DNA of 46,164 bases from Synechococcus sp. HW_metabat.21 (GTDB lineage: Bacteria > Cyanobacteriota > Cyanobacteriia > PCC-6307 > Cyanobiaceae): assembly GCA_018623875.1 (NCBI GenBank), contig JAAZUZ010000001.1, positions 1 through 46,164 on the forward strand, given 5' to 3'. The position numbers and the translations under genes are program-made. Below the pieces are notes generated by a model. The model was given only the letters and a program-made list of their open reading frames with translations. It did no database searches and was not told where the DNA came from. This document shows, piece by piece, positions 25,059 to 34,400 of this stretch (positions are counted from its first letter, which is position 1; each line of letters begins with the position of its first letter).

Positions 25059-25355
25059 ATGTCCAACCGAGATGGCGGTTCCGGATCTCTGGGCACCCTC
25101 TTGGCTGGTGCGGTGATCGGCGCCGCCGGGTTTGCCTGGTGGCTTTACTCCGAAGCAGAGCGGAAACAGCAGCAGACCCGGCAGCAACGCAGCCTGCGCC
25201 TGAGCCGCCTTGCCGACCACGACGACCAGACCTTCGACCCGAATAGCGAGAGTCCGGTCGTCCGTGAGCATGAGCTCCAGGACAAGGTGCAGCAGCTGAA
25301 CCAGGCCATCGAGGACGTCCGCCGTCAGCTGGAAGGGCTGAGCCCCCAGAGCTGA
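25059..25355 (+). CDS. Small membrane-anchored protein of unknown function
   Basis: 98 aa. A glycine-rich membrane helix, GTLLAGAVIGAAGFAWWLY (about residues 12-30), is followed by a highly charged, Gln-rich part (EAERKQQQTRQQRSLRLSRL) and a C-terminal coiled-coil-like helix (HELQDKVQQLNQAIEDVRRQLEGL). It looks like a single-pass inner- or thylakoid-membrane protein with a cytoplasmic helix. No family is recognised. It lies between upp (24 bp before) and ilvD (42 bp after) on the same strand. Confidence 0.65.
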   Translation: MSNRDGGSGSLGTLLAGAVIGAAGFAWWLYSEAERKQQQTRQQRSLRLSRLADHDDQTFDPNSESPVVREHELQDKVQQLNQAIEDVRRQLEGLSPQS

Positions 25356-25397
25356 TCAAGCTCCTCGGTAGGTTGCTGCGTAGACAACGCCGCAGCC

Positions 25398-27074
25398 ATG
25401 CTCCGCTCCGCCGCGATCACCCAGGGCATTCAGCGCTCCCCCAACCGCGCCATGTTGCGGGCGGTCGGTTTCGGCGACGCTGATTTCAACAAGCCGATCA
25501 TTGGCATCGCCAACGGCTACAGCACGATCACGCCCTGCAACGTCGGCCTCAACGACCTGGCACGCCGGGCTGAACAGGCCGCTCTGGGGGCCGGGGCGAT
25601 GCCTCAGATGTTCGGCACCATCACCGTCAGCGACGGGATTTCGATGGGCACCGAGGGGATGAAGTACTCCTTGGTGAGCCGCGAGGTGATCGCCGACGCC
25701 ATCGAGACCGCCTGCAACGGCGAGTCAATGGACGGCGTCTTGGCGGTCGGTGGCTGCGACAAGAACATGCCCGGCGCCATGTTGGCGATGGCACGGATGA
25801 ATATCCCGTCGGTCTTCGTCTACGGAGGCACGATTAAACCCGGCAAGCTGGGCGGCTGCGATCTGACGGTGGTCAGTGCCTTTGAGGCGGTCGGTCAGCT
25901 CACTAGCGGGCAAATCGACGAGGAACGGCTCACCGAAATCGAGAAGAACGCCTGCCCGGGCGCCGGCAGTTGTGGTGGCATGTTCACGGCCAACACCATG
26001 AGTGCGGCCATCGAAACCATGGGTTTGAGCCTGCCTTACAGCTCAACGATGGCGGCCGAAGACCCCGAAAAAGCGGACAGCGCCGCGCGCAGTGCGGAGG
26101 TTCTTGTCGAGGCCATCAAAGCCAACATTCGCCCCCGGGATCTGTTGACCCGGGAAGCCTTTGAGAACGCCATCAGCGTGATCATGGCCGTGGGCGGCTC
26201 CACCAACTCCGTGCTGCACCTCCTAGCCATTGCCCGCACGGCAGGGGTGGAGCTGAGCATCGACGACTTTGAGCGCATCCGCCAACGGGTACCCGTGATC
26301 TGCGATCTCAAACCCAGTGGTCGCTACGTGACCGTCGATCTGCACCAGGCCGGCGGCATCCCTCAGGTGATGAAGCTGCTCTTGGATGCCGGTCTGCTGC
26401 ATGGCGATTGCCGAACCATCGAAGGCAAGACGCTGCACGAACTCCTGGCGGATGTGCCATCCGTGCCCGCCGCCAACCAAGACGTCATCCGGCCTCTGAG
26501 CAACCCCCTTTATGCCAAGGGCCACCTGGCGATTCTCAAGGGCAACCTGGCCCAAGAGGGCGCCGTCGCCAAAATCAGTGGTGTCAAGAACCCAGTGATC
26601 ACGGGACCGGCGCGGGTTTTCGAGAGCGAAGAAACCTGCCTCGAGGCAATCCTCGACAAACAGATCAACGCCGGTGATGTGGTGGTCGTCCGCAATGAGG
26701 GCCCCGTCGGTGGACCGGGAATGCGGGAAATGCTCTCCCCGACCTCGGCGATCGTGGGCCAGGGCCTGCTCGACAAGGTGGCGCTGATCACCGATGGTCG
26801 CTTCTCCGGCGGTTCCTATGGCCTCGTCATTGGCCACGTCGCGCCTGAGGCCGCGGTGGGAGGCACGATTGGCCTGGTTCAAGAAGGGGACAGCATCACG
26901 GTGGATGCCAATCAGCTGTTGATTCAGCTGAACGTGGACGAGGCCGAGTTGGCCGCCCGTCGCGCCGCCTGGAGCAAGCCTGAACCGCGCTACCGGACCG
27001 GTGTGCTGGGCAAGTACGCGCGGCTCGTGAGCTCCAGCAGCAAAGGTGCGGTGACGGACCAGCCGGGTCTCTAG
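25398..27074 (+). CDS. ilvD: Dihydroxy-acid dehydratase
   Basis: 558 aa, full length. IlvD dehydrates 2,3-dihydroxyacids in valine, isoleucine and leucine synthesis and uses an Fe-S cluster. Cluster cysteines are in VGGCDKNMPGAMLAMARMN and CPGAGSCGGMFTANTMSAAI. The start MLRSAAITQGIQRSPNRAML and the C-terminal DGRFSGGSYGLVIGHVAPEA are typical. It ends in CTCTAG, and the 3' end overlaps the opposite gene by 4 bp. Confidence 0.97.
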   Translation: MLRSAAITQGIQRSPNRAMLRAVGFGDADFNKPIIGIANGYSTITPCNVGLNDLARRAEQAALGAGAMPQMFGTITVSDGISMGTEGMKYSLVSREVIADAIETACNGESMDGVLAVGGCDKNMPGAMLAMARMNIPSVFVYGGTIKPGKLGGCDLTVVSAFEAVGQLTSGQIDEERLTEIEKNACPGAGSCGGMFTANTMSAAIETMGLSLPYSSTMAAEDPEKADSAARSAEVLVEAIKANIRPRDLLTREAFENAISVIMAVGGSTNSVLHLLAIARTAGVELSIDDFERIRQRVPVICDLKPSGRYVTVDLHQAGGIPQVMKLLLDAGLLHGDCRTIEGKTLHELLADVPSVPAANQDVIRPLSNPLYAKGHLAILKGNLAQEGAVAKISGVKNPVITGPARVFESEETCLEAILDKQINAGDVVVVRNEGPVGGPGMREMLSPTSAIVGQGLLDKVALITDGRFSGGSYGLVIGHVAPEAAVGGTIGLVQEGDSITVDANQLLIQLNVDEAELAARRAAWSKPEPRYRTGVLGKYARLVSSSSKGAVTDQPGL

Positions 27075-27454
27075 GCCTCCCCGGCGATCAAGGCGCGGAT
27101 GCGACGGCAGAGGGCCTCGAGGGGGGCCCCTGCGCTGGGTCGCTCACAGCGTTCACCGGAGTTCGATTGCATCCAGACCGGGTGGCTGCCGTGCCAGAGC
27201 ATCGGAGCCTCCTCGTCGGCCACCATGCTCAGCATGAGGTTCAACTCCTCACCACTCCGGTAGATCTCAAGCTCCAGGTCCCGTTCGGGGTGGCGGACCC
27301 CGTCCGCATCACGGGCCTCGATCAGTAGGCAACAGTCACTGCAGTCGCCCACCGTTGTCGGGGGCTCACCGCTGAAGCGAAGGGCGTGGCGGTAGGGCTT
27401 CAGGCAGACGTCCGCTGCCTTCGCCAATTCACTGAGCAGAGGTTCAACGTCCAT
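27071..27454 (-). CDS. Conserved protein of unknown function
   Basis: 127 aa, soluble. An amphipathic N-terminus (EPLLSELAKAADVCLKPYRH) precedes a part with three cysteines, GDCSDCCLLIEARDADG, and then ELEIYRSGEELNLMLSM, MLWHGSHPVWM. The cysteine cluster could bind a metal; I cannot name the family. It is on the same strand as the CIA30, pgl and gnd genes (3 bp after the CIA30 gene), so it may share their transcript. Confidence 0.65.
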   Translation of the reverse strand: MDVEPLLSELAKAADVCLKPYRHALRFSGEPPTTVGDCSDCCLLIEARDADGVRHPERDLELEIYRSGEELNLMLSMVADEEAPMLWHGSHPVWMQSNSGERCERPSAGAPLEALCRRIRALIAGEA

Positions 27455-27457
27455 CTG

Positions 27458-28030
27458 TTAGGCCACCGCACGAATCGAGCGGATTAAGAGGCTCAAGGGT
27501 CCTGGTCTGAACCCAGGGTTGCGGCCGCCCAAGTCGCCGAACTTGGAGTGGAGCACCTGGATCCGCGTGACCGCTCGCGGGTCAAAACGAAGCGGGAAGC
27601 CCACGGGGGTCGCACGGACACTGGGGGTGAGTCGATTGAACGGAATCGTCACAACGGAGGTGCCATTGGGACGAGTCGAGAACTCAGCCACCCAGCGCAG
27701 GCCGCCGGGTATCAGCTCGGTCAGACCCCTGACCCCATCACGAGAGGCGACGGCAAGTTTGTAACGACGACCATCACCATCAAGTTGAAGCTCGAGGGCG
27801 CCGTAGGCAGAGAGATCGCGAGGCGGATCGAGGACCGGTGAACGGCAACTGACAAAGCCACCACCCTCCGGCTCGACGATGGCCTCCATCAGCAGTCCAT
27901 CGGCGGTGGGGGTGCAGCGACCTTGGCTTCGGCCACCCATGATGGTGTCGTTCAGGGACTGCCAGCCCGGGAAGTCAGCACCAGAAGCGAGCACCAACGG
28001 GGCAACCATGGACGCGATCCAGGGAAACAT
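27458..28030 (-). CDS. CIA30-family protein
   Basis: 190 aa from the ATG at 28030, preferred because GAGG lies just before it and it avoids overlap with pgl; an ATG at 28072 would overlap pgl by 38 bp. The N-terminus contains hydrophobic residues (WIASMVAPLVLASG), possibly a weak signal. The CIA30 (complex I intermediate-associated protein 30) domain is marked by DFPGWQSLNDTIMGGRSQG, GFVSCRSPVLDPPRDLSAY and IQVLHSKFGDLGGRNPGF. The domain has a galactose-binding-like jelly-roll fold; in cyanobacteria its role is unknown. Confidence 0.82.
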   Translation of the reverse strand: MFPWIASMVAPLVLASGADFPGWQSLNDTIMGGRSQGRCTPTADGLLMEAIVEPEGGGFVSCRSPVLDPPRDLSAYGALELQLDGDGRRYKLAVASRDGVRGLTELIPGGLRWVAEFSTRPNGTSVVTIPFNRLTPSVRATPVGFPLRFDPRAVTRIQVLHSKFGDLGGRNPGFRPGPLSLLIRSIRAVA

Positions 28031-28034
28031 CGCC

Positions 28035-28760
28035 TCAGCCTGCCGCAGCACCTCCAGCGAGCGCGGACTCATCGGCCAACACCAGCACCTCCGTTCGGGG
28101 CGTCACCAACTTGGCTGGTGTCCTTTGGGGAGATTCAGCGGGATCCAGTAGGCGGGCCAGCGCCTGGGCCTTCCCCTCTCCACTCACCAAAAAGATCACT
28201 TGGCGGGAGGCACTGAGGACCGGCGCGGTCAACGTGATCCGCTCCAAGCCTTTGCCACGGCCAACGGTGGTCCAGCGGTCGGTGACCGTCGGTGCCTCCG
28301 TGCCAGGGAACAGTGAGGCCGTGTGGCCATCCTCGCCAAGACCGAGAACCATCAGGTCAAAGATCGGGGGCTCACCAGGACAGACCTTCTGGATGGCGCT
28401 CTGGAACGCGGCGGCACTGTCATCAGGGGTCGGCAGGGTCACCGTCGGGACGGGATGGAACGCGGCATGGCTACCCGGACCTTGCTTGAGAAGGGTCTGG
28501 CGAAGCATCCGCGCGTTACTCGAAGGATCTTCTCCAGCGACCCAGCGTTCATCGCCGAGAAAAACATCGACGCGCTCCCATGGCAGGTGCTCCTGACCCA
28601 GTAGGCCATAGGCAACCGCAGGGGTGCTGCCACCCGAGAGGGCGAGTTGTGCCCGATCCCGTTGATCGAGGGCAAGGTCGAGATGGGACGCGATGGTCTG
28701 GGACGCAAGCCGAGCCAAATCCTGGGAATCCCGAGCCCGCTCAATCCGATAGGTGGTCAT
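28035..28760 (-). CDS. pgl: 6-phosphogluconolactonase
   Basis: 241 aa from the ATG at 28760. Pgl opens 6-phosphogluconolactone to 6-phosphogluconate, step two of the oxidative pentose phosphate pathway. Visible family motifs are ALSGGSTPAVAYGLL, VFLGDERWVAGED, and GLGEDGHTASLFPG. It follows gnd, step three of the pathway, by 10 bp on the same strand; an in-frame ATG at 28811 would overlap gnd and is rejected. Confidence 0.95.
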   Translation of the reverse strand: MTTYRIERARDSQDLARLASQTIASHLDLALDQRDRAQLALSGGSTPAVAYGLLGQEHLPWERVDVFLGDERWVAGEDPSSNARMLRQTLLKQGPGSHAAFHPVPTVTLPTPDDSAAAFQSAIQKVCPGEPPIFDLMVLGLGEDGHTASLFPGTEAPTVTDRWTTVGRGKGLERITLTAPVLSASRQVIFLVSGEGKAQALARLLDPAESPQRTPAKLVTPRTEVLVLADESALAGGAAAG

Positions 28761-28770
28761 CGGTCTGACC

Positions 28771-30189
28771 TCAATCGAGCCACTCGGTATGGAAGGTGCC
28801 CTCTTGATCAACCCGCTGATAGGTGTGGGAGCCGAAGCAATCCCGCATGGCCTGCACGAGGTTCTGGGGAAGGCGAGCCGTGCGGTAGCTGTTGATGTAG
28901 TCCAGGGTGCTGCTCAAGCAGGGAACCGGGATCCCCGCTTCTGCAGCTCCAGCCACGACCTTCGCTAGGCCGGGTAGGCGACGGTTGACCTGGTCAGCAA
29001 ACCAGGGATCGATCAACAGGTTCTCCAGCTGGGGGTTGGCATTGAAGGCGTCCTGAATGCGCTTGAGTAGACGTGCGCGGATGATGCAGCCACCCTTCCA
29101 AATCTGGGCGATGGAAGGCATGTTCAAGTTGTAGTCATGCTCAGCGGAGGCGATCCGCAGTAATTCCATTCCCTGGGCGTAGCTCGCCATGCAGGCCAGG
29201 ACGACGGCATCCATGAGCGGACCGCTGCCATCGGCGGGGTTGACGAGATCGAAGGCTTTGACAACCGGGCCGCGGAGGATGGATTCCGCCGCGACGCGCT
29301 GAGGCTTCATCGAGCTCATCACGCGGCCATTCAAGGCGGCATAAATCGTCGGCACAGAAGCCCCCATCTGAAGGGCACTCACGACGGTCCAAAGGCCCGT
29401 CCCTTTCTGACCGGCTTGGTCGACGATCTTCTCCACCAGATCGCTGCCGTCGCTTGGGTCCTTCGTGCGCAGGCAGACCTCGGTGATCTCCACCAGGTAA
29501 GAAGCCAACTCTTCAGTGCTGTTCCAATGCCGGAAGATGTCCGCCATTTGGGTACCGGTCTGGCCACCCACCCGCTTCAGCAGGTCGTAGGCCTCCGCAA
29601 GGATCTGCTCGATGCCGTACTCAATACCGTTGTGCACGGTCTTGACGAAGTGACCGGAACCGCCCGGACCGATGTAGGTGACACAGGGGCCGTCCTCGAC
29701 CTGGGCTGCCATCTTGCAGACCAAGCTCTCGATGGCGTCATAGGAGGACTTCGTGCCGCCGGGCATCATGCTCGGCCCCTCGAGTGCACCCTTGGCACCA
29801 CCCGAGACGCCCATGCCAATGAAGCCAAAGCTTTTGCTCTCCAGCTCGGCGACGCGGCGCTCGGTGTCGTGGTACTCGGAGTTACCGCCATCGATCAAGA
29901 GATCACCCGCTTCGAGATAGGGCGAGATGTCTTGAATGACCGCATCCACCGCCGGCCCGGCTTTGACCATCATCAAGATCCGGCGCGGATGCTGGAGCTT
30001 GCTCACAAACTCCTCCAGGCTGGAGGAGCCAACGATCTGCTTGCCCGCTCCGGGACCGGCGAGAAATTCTTCGGTTTTGGCGTAAGTGCGGTTGTAAACC
30101 ACGCTTGAGAAACCATTGCGCTCAGCGTTGAGAACCAAGTTCTCGCCCATCACGCCGAGACCGATCAAGCCGAAATGGGCCTTATCCAT
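28771..30189 (-). CDS. gnd: 6-phosphogluconate dehydrogenase (decarboxylating)
   Basis: 472 aa, full length. It oxidises and decarboxylates 6-phosphogluconate to ribulose 5-phosphate with NADP. The Rossmann motif is GLIGLGVMGENLVLNAERNG; the NADP-specific NRTY follows. Other signatures are VSGGAKGALEGPSMMPGG, KGTGLWTVVSALQMG and IWKGGCIIRARLL. It lies between glgC upstream (144 bp away, past a terminator) and pgl downstream. Confidence 0.97.
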   Translation of the reverse strand: MDKAHFGLIGLGVMGENLVLNAERNGFSSVVYNRTYAKTEEFLAGPGAGKQIVGSSSLEEFVSKLQHPRRILMMVKAGPAVDAVIQDISPYLEAGDLLIDGGNSEYHDTERRVAELESKSFGFIGMGVSGGAKGALEGPSMMPGGTKSSYDAIESLVCKMAAQVEDGPCVTYIGPGGSGHFVKTVHNGIEYGIEQILAEAYDLLKRVGGQTGTQMADIFRHWNSTEELASYLVEITEVCLRTKDPSDGSDLVEKIVDQAGQKGTGLWTVVSALQMGASVPTIYAALNGRVMSSMKPQRVAAESILRGPVVKAFDLVNPADGSGPLMDAVVLACMASYAQGMELLRIASAEHDYNLNMPSIAQIWKGGCIIRARLLKRIQDAFNANPQLENLLIDPWFADQVNRRLPGLAKVVAGAAEAGIPVPCLSSTLDYINSYRTARLPQNLVQAMRDCFGSHTYQRVDQEGTFHTEWLD

Positions 30190-30282
30190 GGAGCGTTGTG
30201 GTGTCCAATGGCATCAGTGTGGCGACGTCCTCCAGCGGCGTGAACCGTTGTGGGGGAACACTGAAACAGGATTGATCAGCAC

Positions 30283-30311
30283 AAAAAAACCTCCCTGGCG
30301 AACCGGGGAGG
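30283..30311 (-). terminator. Intrinsic terminator of glgC
   Basis: On the minus strand, CCTCCC pairs with GGGAGG, extended by a G-T and two G-C pairs around a TTCG-type loop, followed by seven T residues. It begins 23 bp after the glgC stop, separating glgC from gnd. Confidence 0.9.
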
Positions 30312-30333
30312 CAGGACGACAGAGGGAACTGGG

Positions 30334-31629
30334 TCAGATGACCGTGTTGTCGGGGATGGTGGCGTTCTTGACAACAACGACGATGCCGTTGCGGATGTAG
30401 AAGCCGAGCTCAGGGCGGTCAGCCTCCTCGACGTTGTCCTTGTTGACGATGGTGACGTTGTCGCCAATGCGCGCATTCTTGTCGAGGATGGCGCGCTTCA
30501 CGGTCGTTCCACGGCCAACCCCCACAGGGGTTCCGCCCCTTTGACGTAGAGCGTTGCGATCGGAGGGGGACTCAAAGAAGTCGTTACCCATCACCAGGGT
30601 GTCCTGCAGGACGGCATCTGCTTCGACACGGCTTCGGACACCGAGGACGCAGTGGTGAATGCTGCAGGCCTTGAGGATCGAGCCCTCACCGATGATCGAT
30701 TGGGTGACCTGGGAATCCAGCAGCTTGCTGGGGGGCAGGTAGCGCGGACGGGTGTAGATCGGGAACGACTCCTCGTAGAAGGAGAAGGCCGGATTCGGCT
30801 GATCGGTCAGCGCCAGGTTCGCCTCGTAGAAGGCACCGATGGTTCCGATGTCTTCCCAATAGTCATCGAAGAGATAGCTCTGAATGTGGTCACCACGCTC
30901 GAGAGCTGCCGGGATCAGCTCCTTGCCGAAGTCGGTGGCGCCGGGGTTCTTGGCCAGTAGGTCGAACAGGGTCTCGCGGCTGAAGACATAGATCCCCATC
31001 GAGGCGAGGTAGGGACGCTTTTCCGCCTCTTCTGCAGAAAGCCCCAGACGGGAGGTGTCGACCCACATCTCTTTGAGGGCCTCACCCTTGGGCTTCTCGC
31101 GGAACTCGCGAATCTTGCCCTTCTCATCGGTGTGCATCAGGCCGAAGGCTTCGGCCTGGGGGGCATCCACCGGCAGAGCACCAATGCTGACGTCAGCGCC
31201 AGTGGCGATGTGGTGATTGACGAACTCGCTGTAGTCCATCCGGTAGAGCTGGTCACCGGAGAGGATCAGGTAATGGTCAACGTCCCACTCTTGGAAGAGC
31301 CATTGGTACTTGCGCACAGCATCAGCCGTGCCCTCGAACCAACTGGGGCTATCCGGTGTCTGCTGGGCAGCCAGGACCTCAACGAACCCTTGGCCAAATC
31401 CTGAGGAGAGGTTGTAGCTCTGGCTCAGGTGGCGATTCAGCGACGCACTGTTGAACTGGGTCAACACGTACATCTTGTTGATGTCCGAGTTGATGCAGTT
31501 GCTGATCGGGATATCAATCAGTCGGTATTTGCCAGCTAAGGGCACGGCGGGCTTGGCCCGCATCTTGGTCAGAGGGTAGAGGCGAGTGCCTGCTCCACCG
31601 CCAAGAATGATCGCCAGAACGCGCTTCAT
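30334..31629 (-). CDS. glgC: Glucose-1-phosphate adenylyltransferase (ADP-glucose pyrophosphorylase)
   Basis: 431 aa. GlgC makes ADP-glucose, the committed step of glycogen synthesis, activated by 3-phosphoglycerate in cyanobacteria. The N-terminus has the nucleotide-binding signature LGGGAGTRLYPLTKMRAKPAVP, then SGDQLYRMDY, the sugar-binding EGTADAVRKYQW, DYWEDIGTIGAFYEANLAL, and the left-handed beta-helix C-terminal domain (IGEGSILKACSIHHCVLG). It ends with the normal C-terminal IPDNTVI. The gene lies between hemA and gnd, all on the minus strand. Confidence 0.97.
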   Translation of the reverse strand: MKRVLAIILGGGAGTRLYPLTKMRAKPAVPLAGKYRLIDIPISNCINSDINKMYVLTQFNSASLNRHLSQSYNLSSGFGQGFVEVLAAQQTPDSPSWFEGTADAVRKYQWLFQEWDVDHYLILSGDQLYRMDYSEFVNHHIATGADVSIGALPVDAPQAEAFGLMHTDEKGKIREFREKPKGEALKEMWVDTSRLGLSAEEAEKRPYLASMGIYVFSRETLFDLLAKNPGATDFGKELIPAALERGDHIQSYLFDDYWEDIGTIGAFYEANLALTDQPNPAFSFYEESFPIYTRPRYLPPSKLLDSQVTQSIIGEGSILKACSIHHCVLGVRSRVEADAVLQDTLVMGNDFFESPSDRNALRQRGGTPVGVGRGTTVKRAILDKNARIGDNVTIVNKDNVEEADRPELGFYIRNGIVVVVKNATIPDNTVI

Positions 31630-31766
31630 CGCTTCCCTCTTCGCCTTTAGAGCACGGAGACGTTAAGCGATTCTTGAGGCTGCTCCAAGGCTTTTCGAGC
31701 ACATTGGCGAGAATTCGTACGGGATTCCCGAGCCAAGCCCGTCGGCCTTGACAACCCAGCTTGAGA

Positions 31767-33071
31767 TCAAGCCTGGAGGTCGTCGAGATCGAAGAGGTCT
31801 TGAACGACTTTCATCGCTTGATGGCGCTGCTGACGGGTCTGGGGAGCCCGCAGCTTCGTGACTGGTCCGTGCAGGATTTTGTTGATGATCCCCTTGCTTA
31901 GGGCTTCAACAACCTTGCGTTCACGCGCGGAAAGGTCGGGCCCCATCCGACTCAGGGCCTTCTGCAATTCCTGCTCACGAATCGCCTCGAGTTGAGTTCT
32001 CAGGCGGTTGGCCACCGGGACAGCCTCGAGCCCATCCCACCACTCGATGAATTGTTGGCCCTCCTGTTGGAGCATCCCCTCGGCCTCCGCGGCGATCTCG
32101 CGGCGGGCTTCCTGGTTGCGAGCAACGACTTCCTGGAGATCATCAACGTCGTAGGAAGCGATGCCGCTGAGCTCGGAGACATCCGCGGAAATGTTCCGCG
32201 GAACACCGATGTCGACCAACATCAACGAGGAGCGTCGATTCAGTTGACCCAAGCGCTCTGCCGTGATGATCGGATCATCAGCAGCCGTGCTGGTGAAGAC
32301 CAAGGAACAGGTGCTCAGGCAGTGGTTGAGATCGCTAAGGGGACGGCACTGGACGGGGAGGCTCGGGAAATCGGCGGCCATCTCCTCGGCCCGGGACACG
32401 GTCCGGTTCAGCAGAACAACACCGCTGGCGCCTTTGGCCTGAAGGTGTTGAAGCAGCAGTCGGGACATCCGACCGGCTCCGACAACCGCGATCTGTTCTT
32501 GATCGAGGGGAACAAGGTCATCAATGCCGCGGGCCTGACCCACCTTCAGTTGAGCCAGCTCAACGGCCGCCGAACTAATGGAGACCGCACCGGTACCCAG
32601 GTTGGTCTCGGATCGAACGCGCTTGCCGGTGCTGACGGCCTGGTTCAGCAGACGGTTCAGGATCGGGCCGATCGAGCGATGCTCTTGGCCCAGGCGATAC
32701 ATCTTTTTGACCTGGGAGAGGATCTGGCCCTCCCCCAAGACAAGGGAATCCAAACCTGCTGCCACACGCATCAGGTGACCGATCGCTTCTTCGTGGTGAT
32801 AAGCGAACAGGTGGGGCATGAGCTCAGAGAGCTCCAAGCCCGAATGCTGGGAGAGGAAACTGCCAACCGCTGAAACCCCCTGCTCAGGGTTGCGCAGCAG
32901 GGTGTAGATCTCAAGCCGGTTGCAGGTGCTGAGGATCGAAGCCTCCAGCACCTGTTCATCCGCCCGCAGGCGCTGGAGGGAATCCTCCATGCTCTGCTCA
33001 GCAATGCTGAGACGTTCCCGGATCTCAACCGGGGCCGTTCGGTGACTGAGTCCGACGACGGCAATGTGCAT
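31767..33071 (-). CDS. hemA: Glutamyl-tRNA reductase
   Basis: 434 aa from the ATG at 33071. HemA reduces charged glutamyl-tRNA to glutamate-1-semialdehyde, the first committed step toward heme, chlorophyll and bilins. The catalytic Cys is C50 in STCNRLEIY; SHRTAPVEIRERL precedes it. The NADPH domain has VGAGRMSRLLLQHLQAKGA and LLNRT, and the C-terminal dimerisation helix contains LHGPVTKLR. It lies downstream of glpX, with a terminator between, and upstream of glgC. Confidence 0.97.
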   Translation of the reverse strand: MHIAVVGLSHRTAPVEIRERLSIAEQSMEDSLQRLRADEQVLEASILSTCNRLEIYTLLRNPEQGVSAVGSFLSQHSGLELSELMPHLFAYHHEEAIGHLMRVAAGLDSLVLGEGQILSQVKKMYRLGQEHRSIGPILNRLLNQAVSTGKRVRSETNLGTGAVSISSAAVELAQLKVGQARGIDDLVPLDQEQIAVVGAGRMSRLLLQHLQAKGASGVVLLNRTVSRAEEMAADFPSLPVQCRPLSDLNHCLSTCSLVFTSTAADDPIITAERLGQLNRRSSLMLVDIGVPRNISADVSELSGIASYDVDDLQEVVARNQEARREIAAEAEGMLQQEGQQFIEWWDGLEAVPVANRLRTQLEAIREQELQKALSRMGPDLSARERKVVEALSKGIINKILHGPVTKLRAPQTRQQRHQAMKVVQDLFDLDDLQA

Positions 33072-33105
33072 GAAGGATGACCCTGGGGTGCGCGGCGAGA
33101 ACGGC

Positions 33106-33141
33106 AAAAAAGAGAGCCGGGTCTCCAAGCGAAGACCCGGC
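33106..33141 (-). terminator. Intrinsic terminator of glpX
   Basis: On the minus strand a 9-bp stem GCCGGGTCT/AGACCCGGC with an 8-nt loop is followed by TCTC and six T residues. It begins 18 bp after the glpX stop and stands before hemA. Confidence 0.88.
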
Positions 33142-33158
33142 CTGGTCTGATCGGGCGA

Positions 33159-34163
33159 TCAGCGCAGAGCGATGCTCTGAGCGCCGTCCTTGATGTGCAC
33201 CGTGGTGGTGAAACGGGCCGTGTTGTCGAGGGTGCTGATCACCAGGGAGCTGGTGCGGGTGCAATCCTTCTCGAACTTGACGCCGTCGAAGAGCAGGCCG
33301 TCGGTGATACCGGTGGCTGCGAACACAACGTTCTCACCGCAGGCGAGCTCGCTGGCTTCGTAAACGCGGTCGGGATCGGTGATGCCCATTTCTGCCAGGC
33401 GGGCCAGGTTGCCTTCCTTGGTCAGGCCTTCCCACTCCGAGGTCTGAGCAACCGCGGGGTCATAGACCAGCTGTCCCTGGAAGTGACCACCCAGAGCGCG
33501 CAGAGCGGCGGCGGAAATCACGCCTTCGGGAGCAGCACCGATGCCCATCAGGCAGTGGGTGCCAGTGCCGGCGAAACCGCAAGCAATGGCGGCTTGAACG
33601 TCACCGTCGGAGATGGGCTGAACGCGGGCGCCGGTAGCGCGGATTTCCTTGATCAGGTCCTTGTGGCGGGCGCGGTCCATGACCACGATCACCAGCTCTT
33701 CAGCGGGGAGGCCGAGGCACTCGCTGAGGATCTTGATGTTCTCGGTTGCGGACTTGTTGATGTCCACCTTGCCCTTGGCGGCCGGGGGGGCAGCCAGCTT
33801 CTTCATGTAGAAGTCGGGGGCGTTGAACAGGCCGCCGCGGTCGGAAGCAGCCAGAACCGCCATGGAGCCACGCTGGCTGTTGGCGCACAGGTTGGTGCCC
33901 TCGCAGGGATCCACTGCAAAGTCGACGCCGGGGCCAGTGCCGCTGCCCACTTCTTCGCCGATGTAGAGCATGGGAGCTTCGTCGCGCTCGCCCTCGCCGA
34001 TCACGATGCGGCCCTGCATCTGGATCTTGTACATGCGCTCACGCATCGCCTCCACGGCGGCTGCGTCTGCCTCGTTCTTGAGGCCCATGCCGGTGAGCTT
34101 GGCGGAAGCAATGCCTGCCTGCTCAACAACCTCGAGAATTTCTTGAATCAGGGTGCGATCCAC
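33159..34163 (-). CDS. glpX: Class II fructose-1,6-bisphosphatase / sedoheptulose-1,7-bisphosphatase
   Basis: 334 aa. In cyanobacteria this bifunctional enzyme dephosphorylates fructose- and sedoheptulose-bisphosphate in the Calvin cycle. Typical features: DRTLIQEILEVVEQAGIASA at the start, VIGEGERDEAPMLYIGEEVG with metal ligands, AVDPCEGTNLCANSQRGSMA, then VVMDRARHKDLI and GIGAAPEGVISAAALRALGG. It is divergent from rpe, another Calvin-cycle gene, across 34164-34400. Confidence 0.97.
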   Translation of the reverse strand: MDRTLIQEILEVVEQAGIASAKLTGMGLKNEADAAAVEAMRERMYKIQMQGRIVIGEGERDEAPMLYIGEEVGSGTGPGVDFAVDPCEGTNLCANSQRGSMAVLAASDRGGLFNAPDFYMKKLAAPPAAKGKVDINKSATENIKILSECLGLPAEELVIVVMDRARHKDLIKEIRATGARVQPISDGDVQAAIACGFAGTGTHCLMGIGAAPEGVISAAALRALGGHFQGQLVYDPAVAQTSEWEGLTKEGNLARLAEMGITDPDRVYEASELACGENVVFAATGITDGLLFDGVKFEKDCTRTSSLVISTLDNTARFTTTVHIKDGAQSIALR

Positions 34164-34366
34164 GGCGGTCCGGCGATGGGTAGGGATGAAGCGCTGAGAG
34201 GGCGGAGAAGCGCTGGGTCACTGCATTCACGGCCGCGGGGGCAATCAAGCAATGGAAGTCCAGCAGCAGCAGGGCCTCTCGGGCTTTAAGCGCCGCCCAC
34301 TGTATCAGTGCTTCTCGGTGAACCCGCCGCAGCAGCTGGGCTGGAGTGGGCGGACTGGGCGATTCC

Positions 34367-34372
34367 TACAAT
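34367..34372 (+). promoter_or_regulatory. -10 element of the rpe promoter
   Basis: TACAAT, one mismatch from consensus, lies 28 bp before the rpe ATG, giving a 5' leader of roughly 20 nt. No strong -35 is seen. The rest of 34164-34400 holds no gene I can support; glpX transcription starts in the same region on the opposite strand. Confidence 0.5.
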
Positions 34373-34400
34373 CGCCCTCTGTTCAGCCGCGGTTGCGCCC

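Noticed and set aside
33195..34289. 364-codon plus-strand frame opposite glpX
   Set aside because: It is rich in Gly, Ala, His and Val without motifs; glpX on the other strand is certain.
34164..34400. A gene in the glpX-rpe gap
   Set aside because: No frame there has conserved-looking text; it is best explained as a divergent promoter region.
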